A stretch of 34,518 nt of DNA from Lacisediminihabitans sp. (lineage in GTDB: Bacteria > Actinomycetota > Actinomycetes > Actinomycetales > Microbacteriaceae), in assembly GCA_025362355.1 (NCBI GenBank), contig JANYGT010000146.1, forward strand, positions 1 to 34,518, given 5' to 3'. Under the pieces are notes generated by a model. That model saw only the letters and a list, made by a program, of their open reading frames with translations, ran no database searches and was not told where the DNA came from. The stretch's first letter is position 1, and the number at the start of each line of letters is the position of its first letter. Shown piece after piece: positions 16,730 through 23,702 of this stretch. The translations under genes and the position numbers were made by a program.

Positions 16730-17416
16730 ATGACGTTGCAAGGGCAGGTGCGTTCCGTCGCATCCTCGAACAGCTCAGCCGTCGACCTCGTCACCGTCGA
16801 GATCCGGCGAGCCGTGCTCACCGGCACCCTTGCCGCCGGGGAACAGTTCTCGATTCGTGACCTTGCAGAGCAACTGGGCGTCAGCCACATCCCGATTCGC
16901 GAGGCGTTGCGTCGCCTCGAGTCCCAGGGCCTGATATTGCTGCCCCAGGCGAGAAGCGCGAGTGTCGCGCCCCTGAGCGTCGCCGACCTCGATGCGATCT
17001 ACCGACTCCGTTACGTCGTCGAGCTTCCACTGGCTGGGGCCTCGGCCGGCCGACGAAATCCGTCAGAAGTCGCCCAGCTCAACGAACTCCTCGAGTTGAG
17101 TCGCAATGTCGATCCGGATGTCGCGTGGCAGGCGCACTACGACTTTCACGAGGCGCTCGTGCATCCAGCTGCCAACGAGTGGGACGGGCGAGTTCTGCAC
17201 ACGCTGTGGTTTGCCGCGGAGCGATATACCCACCTGGTCTTTGATCCGACTCAGATTACCGACGCAGAGCGCAAGCGCCGCTACGAGACCCATCGCGTGC
17301 TGCGAGACGCGGCACTCGCCGACGACGCTCGTTCAATGGCTGAAGCGCTCCATCATCACCTGCTCGCGAATGAGGAACGAATTCGCAAACACATCGCCCC
17401 GCTGGGTCAGGACTGA
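16730..17416 (+). CDS. GntR family regulator, FadR/FCD subfamily
   Basis: A 228-residue regulator. Residues ~20-85 form a winged helix-turn-helix (VEIRRAVLTGTLAAGEQFSI, then LAEQLGVSHIPIREALRRLE). Residues ~88-215 form an all-helical FCD ligand domain with the histidines typical of its metal site (HYDFHEALVH and ALHHHLLANEERI). The start ATG 16730 has AAGGAG at 16719-16724; an upstream GTG at 16706 lacks one. It is divergent from the AceE-like operon and heads the plus-strand unit with HIT-like, hydrolase, amidohydrolase and oxidoreductase genes. FCD regulators usually bind organic acid intermediates and repress adjacent operons, so it probably controls both flanking units through the GATATATC sites, by inference. 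Confidence 0.93.
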   Translation: MTLQGQVRSVASSNSSAVDLVTVEIRRAVLTGTLAAGEQFSIRDLAEQLGVSHIPIREALRRLESQGLILLPQARSASVAPLSVADLDAIYRLRYVVELPLAGASAGRRNPSEVAQLNELLELSRNVDPDVAWQAHYDFHEALVHPAANEWDGRVLHTLWFAAERYTHLVFDPTQITDAERKRRYETHRVLRDAALADDARSMAEALHHHLLANEERIRKHIAPLGQD

Positions 17417-17463
17417 TCGACAAGAAAGCTTGTGGACGGGCAGGTGGCCCCTCTAGCATGCAG

Positions 17464-17471
17464 GATATATC
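17464..17471. promoter_or_regulatory. Second GATATATC candidate operator, before the HIT-like gene
   Basis: GATATATC at 17464-17471, with AG on its left, mirrors the site at 16638-16645. It lies just downstream of a possible promoter (TTGTGG near 17429, 18-base spacer, TAGCAT near 17453), where a bound repressor would block initiation. This suggests that the genes from 17500 onward have their own regulated promoter besides read-through from the GntR gene. Confidence 0.4.
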
Positions 17472-17499
17472 GTAGCGACTAGCGAGGAGGCGGCCGGGT

Positions 17500-17925
17500 A
17501 TGAGCGACTGTCTTCCCTGCGACCTCGAGGCGGCCGAATCATCCGCGATCATCTACCGGGACGAGACCTGGTCGTGCGAAATCGCCGACGGCTATGACGT
17601 CCCGGGCTGGTTCATCCTCCGACTCCGCCGCCATGCCGAGGGCTGGGCCGGGCCGACAGTTGAAGAGCTTTCGGGCTTCGGTCCGGTCTCTCAAAAGCTC
17701 GCTGCAGCGATCCAGTCGGCGACCGGGGCGATCGGCACCTACTTCATGAGTTTTGGCGAGAACTACCCGCACTTCCACTTTCTGGTCATCGCGCGCGGCG
17801 CCGATCTACCGCCCGACTCGCGCGGCGCCGCCATCCTCGCACGGCGTGCCGATGACCGGGATCTCGCTGCAGCGCTCACCGTCGGTGCGAGCGTTCGCTA
17901 CCTGCTGACCGCGCCAACCCCGTAA
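17500..17925 (+). CDS. HIT-like protein with incomplete histidine triad
   Basis: A 141-residue protein of the HIT-like superfamily, whose members hydrolyse or transfer nucleotidyl groups. The N-terminal pair Cys4/Cys7 (CLPC) sits where HIT proteins often bind zinc. The triad region reads NYPHFHFLVIAR: His91 and His93 are present, and the third position is Leu95. The middle histidine, the usual nucleophile, is retained. GAGGAGG at 17484-17490 supports ATG 17500. Located 83 bases after the GntR gene with its own candidate promoter, and 39 bases before the alpha/beta hydrolase. A HIT-like protein inside a catabolic operon has no obvious role; binding of an adenylated or CoA-linked intermediate is speculation. 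Confidence 0.8.
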   Translation: MSDCLPCDLEAAESSAIIYRDETWSCEIADGYDVPGWFILRLRRHAEGWAGPTVEELSGFGPVSQKLAAAIQSATGAIGTYFMSFGENYPHFHFLVIARGADLPPDSRGAAILARRADDRDLAAALTVGASVRYLLTAPTP

Positions 17926-17964
17926 CGCATACCTGCAAATAACTACGCACTCGAAAGGACAATG

Positions 17965-18855
17965 ATGTCTACACCCTTCACCCACACTGTCGGTGGATCC
18001 GGCGCAGCGGCCGGGTTCTCGTTCACCGGACGCAGCAACCTCGCCGAGGTGACCCCGGCTCCTGGCGACCCAGTACTCATCGCCCTGCACGGTGGAACCT
18101 ATTCGTCCGAGTACTTCGACATCCCCGGGCACTCGCTGCTGGATAACGCCACGAGGCAGGGGATCGGGGTGATCGCGATCGACCGGCCGAACTACATCGG
18201 GTCGAGCCCGCTTGTGTCGGAGGGCTCGATCATCGCCGACAACGCAACGGTTCTCAGTGACGCGATCGGCTCGATCTTCTCCGAATACGGCGGAGACTCC
18301 GCCGGTGTCGTACTCGTCGCGCACTCGATCGGTGGCGCGATCGCGACCATCATCGCCGCGACCGAACAGCCCTGGCCATTGCTCGGGCTGGCGACATCCG
18401 GATGCCTGGTGAGGGTGCCCGCCGAATCTGCCGAGGCCTGGAGCCAACTGCCGCCCATCCCGATGATCGACCTGCCCGTTCCGCTCAAGGACCAGCTCAT
18501 GTTCGGCCTGCCGGAGACCTACGACGACGCAATGCCCGCCGCGAGCTACCCGTCGAACACCCTCGTCCCGAAGGCCGAATTGCTCGACATAACCGGTGCC
18601 TGGATCGAGCGCCGCGCCGAAACCTGTGCGGTAGTCGCAGTGCCGGTGCATCACCGGTCGGCCGAATTCGATCACCTCTGGGTGGTCAACCAGGGCGAGG
18701 TGGATGAATACGCCGCCGGCTTCACGTCAGCACCGTCCATCGACGCGCAGCTGCAGTTGGGCGCAGGCCACTGCATCGACTTCCACCTGCCGAGCGACGA
18801 ATTCCAGAACTCGCAGCTGGCGTTCGCCCGCCAGTCGGCGAAAGTCAGGGCCTGA
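17965..18855 (+). CDS. Alpha/beta hydrolase
   Basis: A 296-residue alpha/beta-hydrolase-fold protein. The oxyanion segment ALHGGTYSSEYF, the nucleophile elbow VAHSIGGAIA (Ser about residue 121) and the C-terminal histidine in GAGHCIDFHLP give a complete-looking triad; the acid is probably an Asp in RSAEFDHLWVV. No signal peptide, so cytoplasmic. Two ATGs overlap (17962 and 17965); AAAGGA at 17954-17959 favours the second by spacing. It precedes the amidohydrolase gene by two bases after its stop. Role: probably an ester, lactone or C-C bond hydrolase initiating or finishing breakdown of the pathway substrate; C-C hydrolases of the MhpC type share the fold but differ in motif detail. Confidence 0.9.
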   Translation: MSTPFTHTVGGSGAAAGFSFTGRSNLAEVTPAPGDPVLIALHGGTYSSEYFDIPGHSLLDNATRQGIGVIAIDRPNYIGSSPLVSEGSIIADNATVLSDAIGSIFSEYGGDSAGVVLVAHSIGGAIATIIAATEQPWPLLGLATSGCLVRVPAESAEAWSQLPPIPMIDLPVPLKDQLMFGLPETYDDAMPAASYPSNTLVPKAELLDITGAWIERRAETCAVVAVPVHHRSAEFDHLWVVNQGEVDEYAAGFTSAPSIDAQLQLGAGHCIDFHLPSDEFQNSQLAFARQSAKVRA

Positions 18856-18857
18856 CG

Positions 18858-19928
18858 GTGGCGTCGAGCGTGGTGCGCGGTGTTCGCGTTTACCGAGACG
18901 GTGATTTCGGCGACCCGGAAGACGTGGTCATCGACGGCTCCCTCATCGGCACGGATACCGCAGGCGCGCTCGACGCGGCGACCGGCGGATATCTGATTCC
19001 AGGCCTCATCGACTGCCATGTGCATATCCAGGATCTAGACACCCTCGAGACCCTTGCCCGCTACGGAGTCACGACGGCTCTCGACATGGGAAATCCGATG
19101 TCGCTGCTCGCGCCCCTTCGCGGAGTGCCCGGCGTCACCGATCTACGCGCCGCGGGGGTGGTGTCGACCTCACCGACGAGCGCACATGCCGAGCGGATGC
19201 ACGGTGACACCGCCGTGCTCGTCGCGTCGCCAAGCGATGCCGACACCTGGGTCGCCGCCCGTGTCGACGAGGGAGCCGATTACATCAAGGTCGTCATCGA
19301 CCTGCCCGGCTTCGACCAGGCGACCGTCGACGCCCTGGTGACGGCAGCCCATGCCCGCGACCGAAAGGTTGTCGCCCACGCCTCGAGGTCGGATGCCGTT
19401 GCGATGGCGCAGGCGGCCGGCGTTGACATCCTGACCCATGCGCCGCTCGATCGCCCGATGGACGCTGCACAGGCAGCGGCCCTCGTGGCGGCCGGAGTGA
19501 TCATCGTGCCGACCCTCACCATGATGGAGGGGCTCGTTGAGGGGCTGAAGCGGGCGGGACTCCCGGGTCCTGCCTTCGGGCCCGCCCGGGCATCCGTCGC
19601 CGCAGCCCATGCCGCGGCCATGCCGATCCTGGCAGGAACCGATGCGAACGTCGCGCCCGGCGCTCCATCGCAGCCGCCGTATGGCGAGAGCCTGCATCAC
19701 GAACTCGAGCTGCTCGTCGATGCCGGACTCACGCCCGCAGAAGCCCTGGACGCCGCTACATCGCTGCCAGCCGACCACTTCGATCTCGCTGATCGGGGTC
19801 GCGTCCTTCCTGGCCTCCGCGCCGACCTTGTGCTCCTGGACGAGAACCCGCTCGACAACATATCTGCGACCCGCGGCATTCGTGCCGTCTGGGTCGCCGG
19901 TGTGTCTGTCAACGCAGCGAGGATCTGA
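18858..19928 (+). CDS. Imidazolonepropionase-like metal-dependent amidohydrolase
   Basis: A 356-residue amidohydrolase-superfamily protein hydrolysing C-N or C-O bonds in a TIM barrel. Metal-site residues are His54 and His56 (DCHVHIQD), a probable carboxylated Lys144 (DYIKVVID), His174 (VVAHAS), His194 (LTHAPLD) and Asp262 (AGTDANVAPG). The N- and C-terminal strands form the small beta-sandwich (AWVAGVSV near the end). It starts at GTG 18858, two bases after the hydrolase stop, with no strong ribosome site, so translational coupling is likely. The closest characterised relatives include prolidase- and imidazolonepropionase-like enzymes of wide specificity, so no substrate is claimed. Confidence 0.9.
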   Translation: MASSVVRGVRVYRDGDFGDPEDVVIDGSLIGTDTAGALDAATGGYLIPGLIDCHVHIQDLDTLETLARYGVTTALDMGNPMSLLAPLRGVPGVTDLRAAGVVSTSPTSAHAERMHGDTAVLVASPSDADTWVAARVDEGADYIKVVIDLPGFDQATVDALVTAAHARDRKVVAHASRSDAVAMAQAAGVDILTHAPLDRPMDAAQAAALVAAGVIIVPTLTMMEGLVEGLKRAGLPGPAFGPARASVAAAHAAAMPILAGTDANVAPGAPSQPPYGESLHHELELLVDAGLTPAEALDAATSLPADHFDLADRGRVLPGLRADLVLLDENPLDNISATRGIRAVWVAGVSVNAARI

Positions 19929-19931
19929 ATC

Positions 19932-20870
19932 ATGAAGGCAGCAGTAGTCAACGAGTTCGGTCAAGCACCGGAGTACGGCGACTTCGCGGAGCCCGAACCG
20001 GACGAGGGCGAGGTTCTTGTCGCCATGCGGGCGGCAGCTGTTTCCAACATCGCGCGACTCATCGCGGCGGGCAAACACTACTCGAGCGCCGCGAAGCCGC
20101 CGATGGTCGCCGGATTCGACGGGGTAGCCGAGCTCGCCGACGGGTCACTCGTCTATGTGCCGGGCGTGCGCTCTCCCTGGGGAACCCTCTCCGAACGTGC
20201 AGCGGTACAAAGCGCCGCGGTCCGGCCTGTGCCGGAGGGCTTGGATCCGGCGCAGGCCGCGGCCGTCGTCAACGCGGCCTTCGCATCATGGATGCCGCTG
20301 ACCCGCATCCTCGAGCCGGGCGCTACGCCGTCCGTTGTCGTCATCGGGGCTACGGGGGCCTCGGGTTCAGTCGCTGTCTCGATTGCGAAGCATCTCGGTG
20401 CCCGGCACGTGATCGCGGTCGGACGCGAGGGTGACGCTCTTCGACGTACAGCCGACCATGGAGCCGACGAGATCATCCCGCTCGACGGCAACCTCGGGTC
20501 GTCACTTGCGCGGGTCGGCGCGGACGGAGTGGATGTCGTACTCGACTTCCTCTGGGGTGATACGGCCAACATAGCGATCCCCGCGATCGCTCATTCGGCC
20601 CCGCATCCGCAACATCGAATCGACTGGGTCAACCTCGGCGCGCTGGACGGGGTGCACGTACCCCTGGATTCGACACTCCTGCGCATGGCGGACCTGCACA
20701 TCTGGGGAAGCGGCGCCGGCGCGTACTCGCCCGAGCGACGCCGCGATCTTGCCGACGCCGCGCTGGACCTCGCCGCGCGTGGAGTCATCGAAGTGGATGT
20801 CCAGAGGCGCACGCTCGCGAGTATTGCGTCGACCTGGAATGACCACGGGCGGCTCGTGTACCTGCCGTAG
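19932..20870 (+). CDS. Zinc-free MDR oxidoreductase (quinone oxidoreductase-like)
   Basis: A 312-residue medium-chain dehydrogenase/reductase beginning MKAAVVNEFGQAPEYGDF. The Rossmann motif GATGASGS (139-146) replaces the zinc-ADH GxGxxG form, and neither the catalytic nor the structural zinc cysteine cluster is present. That places it with quinone oxidoreductase or enoyl-reductase type MDRs that use NADPH. It starts three bases after the amidohydrolase stop, with AGGAT upstream overlapping that gene's end. Last intact gene of the GntR-led operon. It could reduce a double bond or quinone produced in the pathway. Immediately downstream the gene order becomes disrupted. Confidence 0.9.
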   Translation: MKAAVVNEFGQAPEYGDFAEPEPDEGEVLVAMRAAAVSNIARLIAAGKHYSSAAKPPMVAGFDGVAELADGSLVYVPGVRSPWGTLSERAAVQSAAVRPVPEGLDPAQAAAVVNAAFASWMPLTRILEPGATPSVVVIGATGASGSVAVSIAKHLGARHVIAVGREGDALRRTADHGADEIIPLDGNLGSSLARVGADGVDVVLDFLWGDTANIAIPAIAHSAPHPQHRIDWVNLGALDGVHVPLDSTLLRMADLHIWGSGAGAYSPERRRDLADAALDLAARGVIEVDVQRRTLASIASTWNDHGRLVYLP

Positions 20871-20898
20871 CTACCCACTCTCACGAGGAAAGGGCTCA

Positions 20899-20946
20899 GT
20901 GACCTTTTCGGTTTTGCTGTTCGTGGCGCGGATCCCCCGCAGTTGA
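20899..20946 (+). pseudogene. 15-codon stub, possibly the start of a lost EthD-domain gene
   Basis: A GTG at 20899 preceded by GAGGAAAGG opens a 15-codon frame, VTFSVLLFVARIPRS, ending at TGA 20944-20946. The text resembles the first strand of EthD-domain proteins, which commonly begin in this style (hydrophobic VLLF followed by a basic/proline turn). It lies in the direction and spacing expected of the next gene of the operon. I read it as a gene truncated by a recombination junction near 20940. The match is short, so chance similarity is possible. Confidence 0.3.
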
Positions 20947-21049
20947 GGGCCTTCGGAGAGGTCAATTCGTCAAACCCCCATGACGAGAACTGACCCCGAT
21001 GTTCCATAAGTGTGCGTGAAATGTGGCGCGGTATTCGAATGTTTCCCCG

Positions 21050-21448
21050 TCACACGTCGGATTCAATTGCGAAAGTGTTGCCGTCAGGGTCTTGGAACCA
21101 TGCAATTCGTCCGCCGTCGGCCCTTTCAGTGATGCCGCGAGCGTCGTGTTCGAGCTGACCGTAGCGGGTGAATCTCACACCAGCGATTGTGAGTTCGTCA
21201 ACGATCAGGTCGAGGTCGTCGACATACCAGGTCGCCACCGTCGCCTCTGACTTCCCGGCGGTTGCCGATTGAAATATGTTGAGCGCCAACTCGCCCCCGG
21301 ATCGATAGACGCGGCTGCCGTCGGAGATGTTCGCGCTTGGGCCGGAGTGCGCCAAGGGCAACCCCAGCATTCCTTCATAGAAACTGACGGCTCGTTCGAT
21401 CTCGGACACTGCAACAGACGTACGAATTGAGAAATCGCTAAGAGGCAT
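21050..21448 (-). CDS. VOC superfamily (glyoxalase/bleomycin resistance-like) protein
   Basis: A 132-residue protein with the VOC module pattern: SVAVSEIERAVSFYEGMLGLPLA at the start, then WYVDDLDLIVDELTIAGV, and WFQDPDGNTFAIES at the end. The conserved C-terminal glutamate is present, but the N-terminal first-strand position is valine rather than histidine, so classical metal chemistry is uncertain. Isolated on the minus strand between the end of the catabolic cluster and a truncated SGNH hydrolase, with no operon partner. Function could be binding or resistance; nothing in context decides. Confidence 0.85.
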   Translation of the reverse strand: MPLSDFSIRTSVAVSEIERAVSFYEGMLGLPLAHSGPSANISDGSRVYRSGGELALNIFQSATAGKSEATVATWYVDDLDLIVDELTIAGVRFTRYGQLEHDARGITERADGGRIAWFQDPDGNTFAIESDV

Positions 21449-21565
21449 GCCCCAAGGCCTACCGCTCCCGCCCTAGCTGCGCAAGGTGCTGCGGCGCTCC
21501 GCATCATCCGTGTGGGCAAGGGGCCGTGGCTCCTGCCACTCGGACTCGGCAGGTCGAGCAGCCTC

Positions 21566-22165
21566 TCACGCGAGCTGATGCGAGAGATGATGGGCGAACC
21601 GTTTCCCGATGAGCGCGTGAGACTCGGTATCGGGATGCAGCGCATCCGGCAGCGGGTGAGACTTTGCGTCGGTTGGCCCAAAGAGGTCGAGCCCGTCGAT
21701 GTAGTGCAGGTTCGGCTCCATTCTGCCGGCGGCGAGAGTCTCCATCCCGGAGCGGATCACCCGGAGAGTCAGGCGCCCGGAGGCGGTGTCACCATCCAAC
21801 CCGGTAGCTGTGAACCGCACCTGATCCGTTCCGAGACTGGGGACATCGATCGACCCGGGCCCGGGGGGGGTCTCGTGGATGCCGCAGAAGATCGGCGAGG
21901 CGAGCAGAATCGGTGTGGTCGGGTGGCCGTCCCTGATTGTGTCGAGGAAGCCATGCAGCGCCGGGACGAAGGCACGCACTCGCGTCGAGTCGAGGTTGAC
22001 GATATTGATTCCGATCTTCGTGCTGATCACTTCAGCAGGTGCATCTCTGATGACTCGAGCCATAAAGGAGTCGAGGGGGGCGCTGCCTCCGAATCCCAGG
22101 TGCCTCAGTTCCAAGCCGGCGGAGCGCGCCGCGACGACCGGCCACATGTCAGTCGGACCTGACGT
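21566..22165 (-). pseudogene. SGNH/GDSL hydrolase remnant lacking its N-terminal half
   Basis: About 200 codons in one frame match the C-terminal part of SGNH-fold hydrolases: MWPVVAARSAGLELRHLGFGG, then STKIGINIVN, FVPALHGFLDTIRDGHP, and the catalytic Asp/His block in PLPDALHPD near the end (stop at 21566). The nucleophile block (GxSxT/H region) that should come before is absent. In its place, immediately upstream, is the stop codon of the SpoIIM-family gene at 22171. The open frame continues antisense-like through that gene only because stops are rare. Without the serine it cannot be an active hydrolase. Probably created by deletion or recombination at about 22165. Confidence 0.75.
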
Positions 22166-22170
22166 TCGTG

Positions 22171-22842
22171 CTACAGCAGCAACTCCGTCAGAGGGTAGAC
22201 GAGGTAACGGAGTGAGAACGCTTCCCAGATCGCTCCGATGATGAACAGAGCAAGTGCAGGCAGGCTTAGCCATCCGAGCTGTCGCAGGCCGCCGAGATAT
22301 CCTCGACGTCGGTTCGAGGCACCGGCCGTGGAGGGCCAGATCCAGGACCTCGCAAGCAGGAACGCCCCGAACACGAGGAGCGAGTAGGCCTGGAACTCGA
22401 TAAGTGCGGTGAGCGAATGCGGGATGAGGCCGACGGCAGCAATGTCCGTGCTTGGAGCGAGAACCGCCCCGAGGGTGAAAGCGCGGTAGGCGAAGATGCC
22501 GACGCCGGCAAACGGAATCAGCAACGACGGGAGCACAATATTGAGTGCTCCGACGGTGAAGACGTTGACGCCGAAGATCACCAGTGCGAACAGCCAGGGT
22601 TGAGAGAAGAGGGAACGGGCGAGGTCCGCGCTGCCGTCGCCCTCCAGCGAAGCCACTCGACTGGCGCCCAGGGCGGGGAAGATCATCGCCAAGATGAATC
22701 CGATGATGACCAATCCGTACACGCCGGCGTTGATGATGAGGTAGACGCGAAGGTTCGCGCGAATGATGCTGAACGGCTTTCGCAGGAATCGGAGAATGTG
22801 TGAGGACGGCTGATCGTTTCGCATAGGGCCATGAGAAACCAT
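22171..22842 (-). CDS. Stage II sporulation protein M family membrane protein
   Basis: A 223-residue polytopic membrane protein of the SpoIIM/DUF95 family. Hydrophobic segments are near residues 33-57 (YLIINAGVYGLVIIGFILAM), 80-110 (WLFALVIFGVNVFTVGALNI), 108-130, 140-165 (SLTALIEFQAYSLLVFGAFL) and 190-212 (LPALALFIIGAIWEAF). In non-sporulating actinobacteria such proteins have no defined role. ATG 22842 has GAGG only two bases upstream; ATG 22824 is an alternative. It stands alone, divergent from the small membrane protein at 23045, and its stop directly abuts the SGNH remnant. Confidence 0.83.
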   Translation of the reverse strand: MVSHGPMRNDQPSSHILRFLRKPFSIIRANLRVYLIINAGVYGLVIIGFILAMIFPALGASRVASLEGDGSADLARSLFSQPWLFALVIFGVNVFTVGALNIVLPSLLIPFAGVGIFAYRAFTLGAVLAPSTDIAAVGLIPHSLTALIEFQAYSLLVFGAFLLARSWIWPSTAGASNRRRGYLGGLRQLGWLSLPALALFIIGAIWEAFSLRYLVYPLTELLL

Positions 22843-23044
22843 GACCTCGGGGCCGAGTCAAGTGCCGATTGGTCGCTCCGCGATCGGTCACGTTGGTGCC
22901 GGGGTCCATGAACGGCGCGAGCACTCACGGCCGTGCCCCGGAGGCATGGTCAAGTTTCTGGTCCACCCGCTTGACTGTGCCCCGAGGTCAGGGGTTGGAC
23001 TGTGTCCAGTTGCTATCCGATCGTCGGAGCAGAAACGAGTCACC

Positions 23045-23383
23045 ATGCTGAGAACAGTCGGAACAATCCTGCTTCTGATCGGATTCGTCACCCTCGCGGG
23101 GGCCTGGGCCATCAATGATCCCCACGCCCCCGATGCGAACATCGGAGCAGGAATTCTCATTCTGATCGGATATCCAGTCGGAGCCGTCGGCATCGTCTTG
23201 CTCCTGCTCGATCTCGGCACGACGCTTTGGCGGCGGAACAAGCCCGTTCGCCGTCGAGACGGGAAGTCCTCCCCGATTAGAGCGCGTGCCGCAACCCTGA
23301 AATCACCCGCGCTCGAATACCACTCTCCCGTGCCGGCCCGTGGCTACTCCGGGGCCGCTCCCCGACTCGGTCGTCACTCTTAG
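23045..23383 (+). CDS. Small two-helix membrane protein, unknown function
   Basis: A 112-residue protein starting MLRTVGTILLLIGFVTLAGA. Two transmembrane segments lie at about residues 4-22 and 38-60 (GILILIGYPVGAVGIVLLLL), followed by a basic tail beginning RRNKPVRRRDGK that should be cytoplasmic. The open frame extends upstream to 22841, but that extension is not protein-like and the hydrophobic start favours ATG 23045. I do not recognise a family. It lies between the divergent SpoIIM-like gene and the tRNA-derived repeat. Confidence 0.6.
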   Translation: MLRTVGTILLLIGFVTLAGAWAINDPHAPDANIGAGILILIGYPVGAVGIVLLLLDLGTTLWRRNKPVRRRDGKSSPIRARAATLKSPALEYHSPVPARGYSGAAPRLGRHS

Positions 23384-23651
23384 CGGCTGACCGCGTCCCG
23401 GTCGGATTGCCGACCTACGAGAATGCACCGACTCATGAGGTCGACGGGATTTGAGAGACCCGCTACCCGCATCCTGACTGTAGATTCTGCGCGGATGCGC
23501 AAGTGTTCAAAGGTCAACCGGCCAATATCCGGCCGCGGAGCCGCGCGGCTCACCAAACCGGTGGGCAAGGTGTAGGCAAGTGTTGACACGACGCGCCCGA
23601 GACGCAATCAAACCGTCGAAAAAATGCTTCTCACCAGGTATTTTGAGTACA
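23384..23651. other. Gene-free stretch left of the tRNA-derived repeat
   Basis: I see no supportable gene here. At 23561-23580 there is a GTGGGCA-TGTAGGCA repeat pair resembling one at 27099-27118, in both cases about 85 bases left of a tRNA-Arg 3' sequence. The rest is unremarkable. Confidence 0.5.
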
Positions 23652-23688
23652 CCCGGAGGGATATGAACCCCCGGCCTATTGATCCGTA
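23652..23688 (-). repeat. Partial copy of the tRNA-Arg 3' half (putative attachment site)
   Basis: These 37 bases match 27183-27219, inside the intact tRNA-Arg, with a single mismatch (23663 against 27194), in the same orientation and exactly 3531 bases away. The copy runs from the acceptor 3' strand through the T arm to the anticodon loop and then diverges, so it cannot fold into a tRNA. A displaced 3' tRNA end in direct orientation is the usual footprint of site-specific integration by tyrosine recombinases. Confidence 0.85.
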
Positions 23689-23702
23689 CTCGAGAGGGCG
23701 AG

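Noticed and set aside
16614-16763. 50-codon N-terminal extension of the AceE-like protein
   Set aside because: It runs through the promoter and operator region; AGGGG before ATG 16613 and homology fix the later start.
17806-18675. 289-codon minus-strand frame
   Set aside because: Antisense to the alpha/beta hydrolase, which has a full catalytic pattern on the plus strand.
19170-20078. 302-codon minus-strand frame
   Set aside because: Antisense to the amidohydrolase and MDR genes; no domain pattern.
1-20870. Assigning the cluster to the mhp (3-hydroxyphenylpropionate) pathway
   Set aside because: The hydroxylases are MhpA-like, but no MhpB-type dioxygenase, MhpD hydratase or MhpE/F aldolase-dehydrogenase pair is present.
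22166-22924. N-terminal half of a 452-codon minus-strand frame continuing from the SGNH remnant
   Set aside because: It overlaps the SpoIIM-family gene in another frame, is rich in Arg/His/Pro and has no hydrolase features; only the part below 22165 is protein-like.
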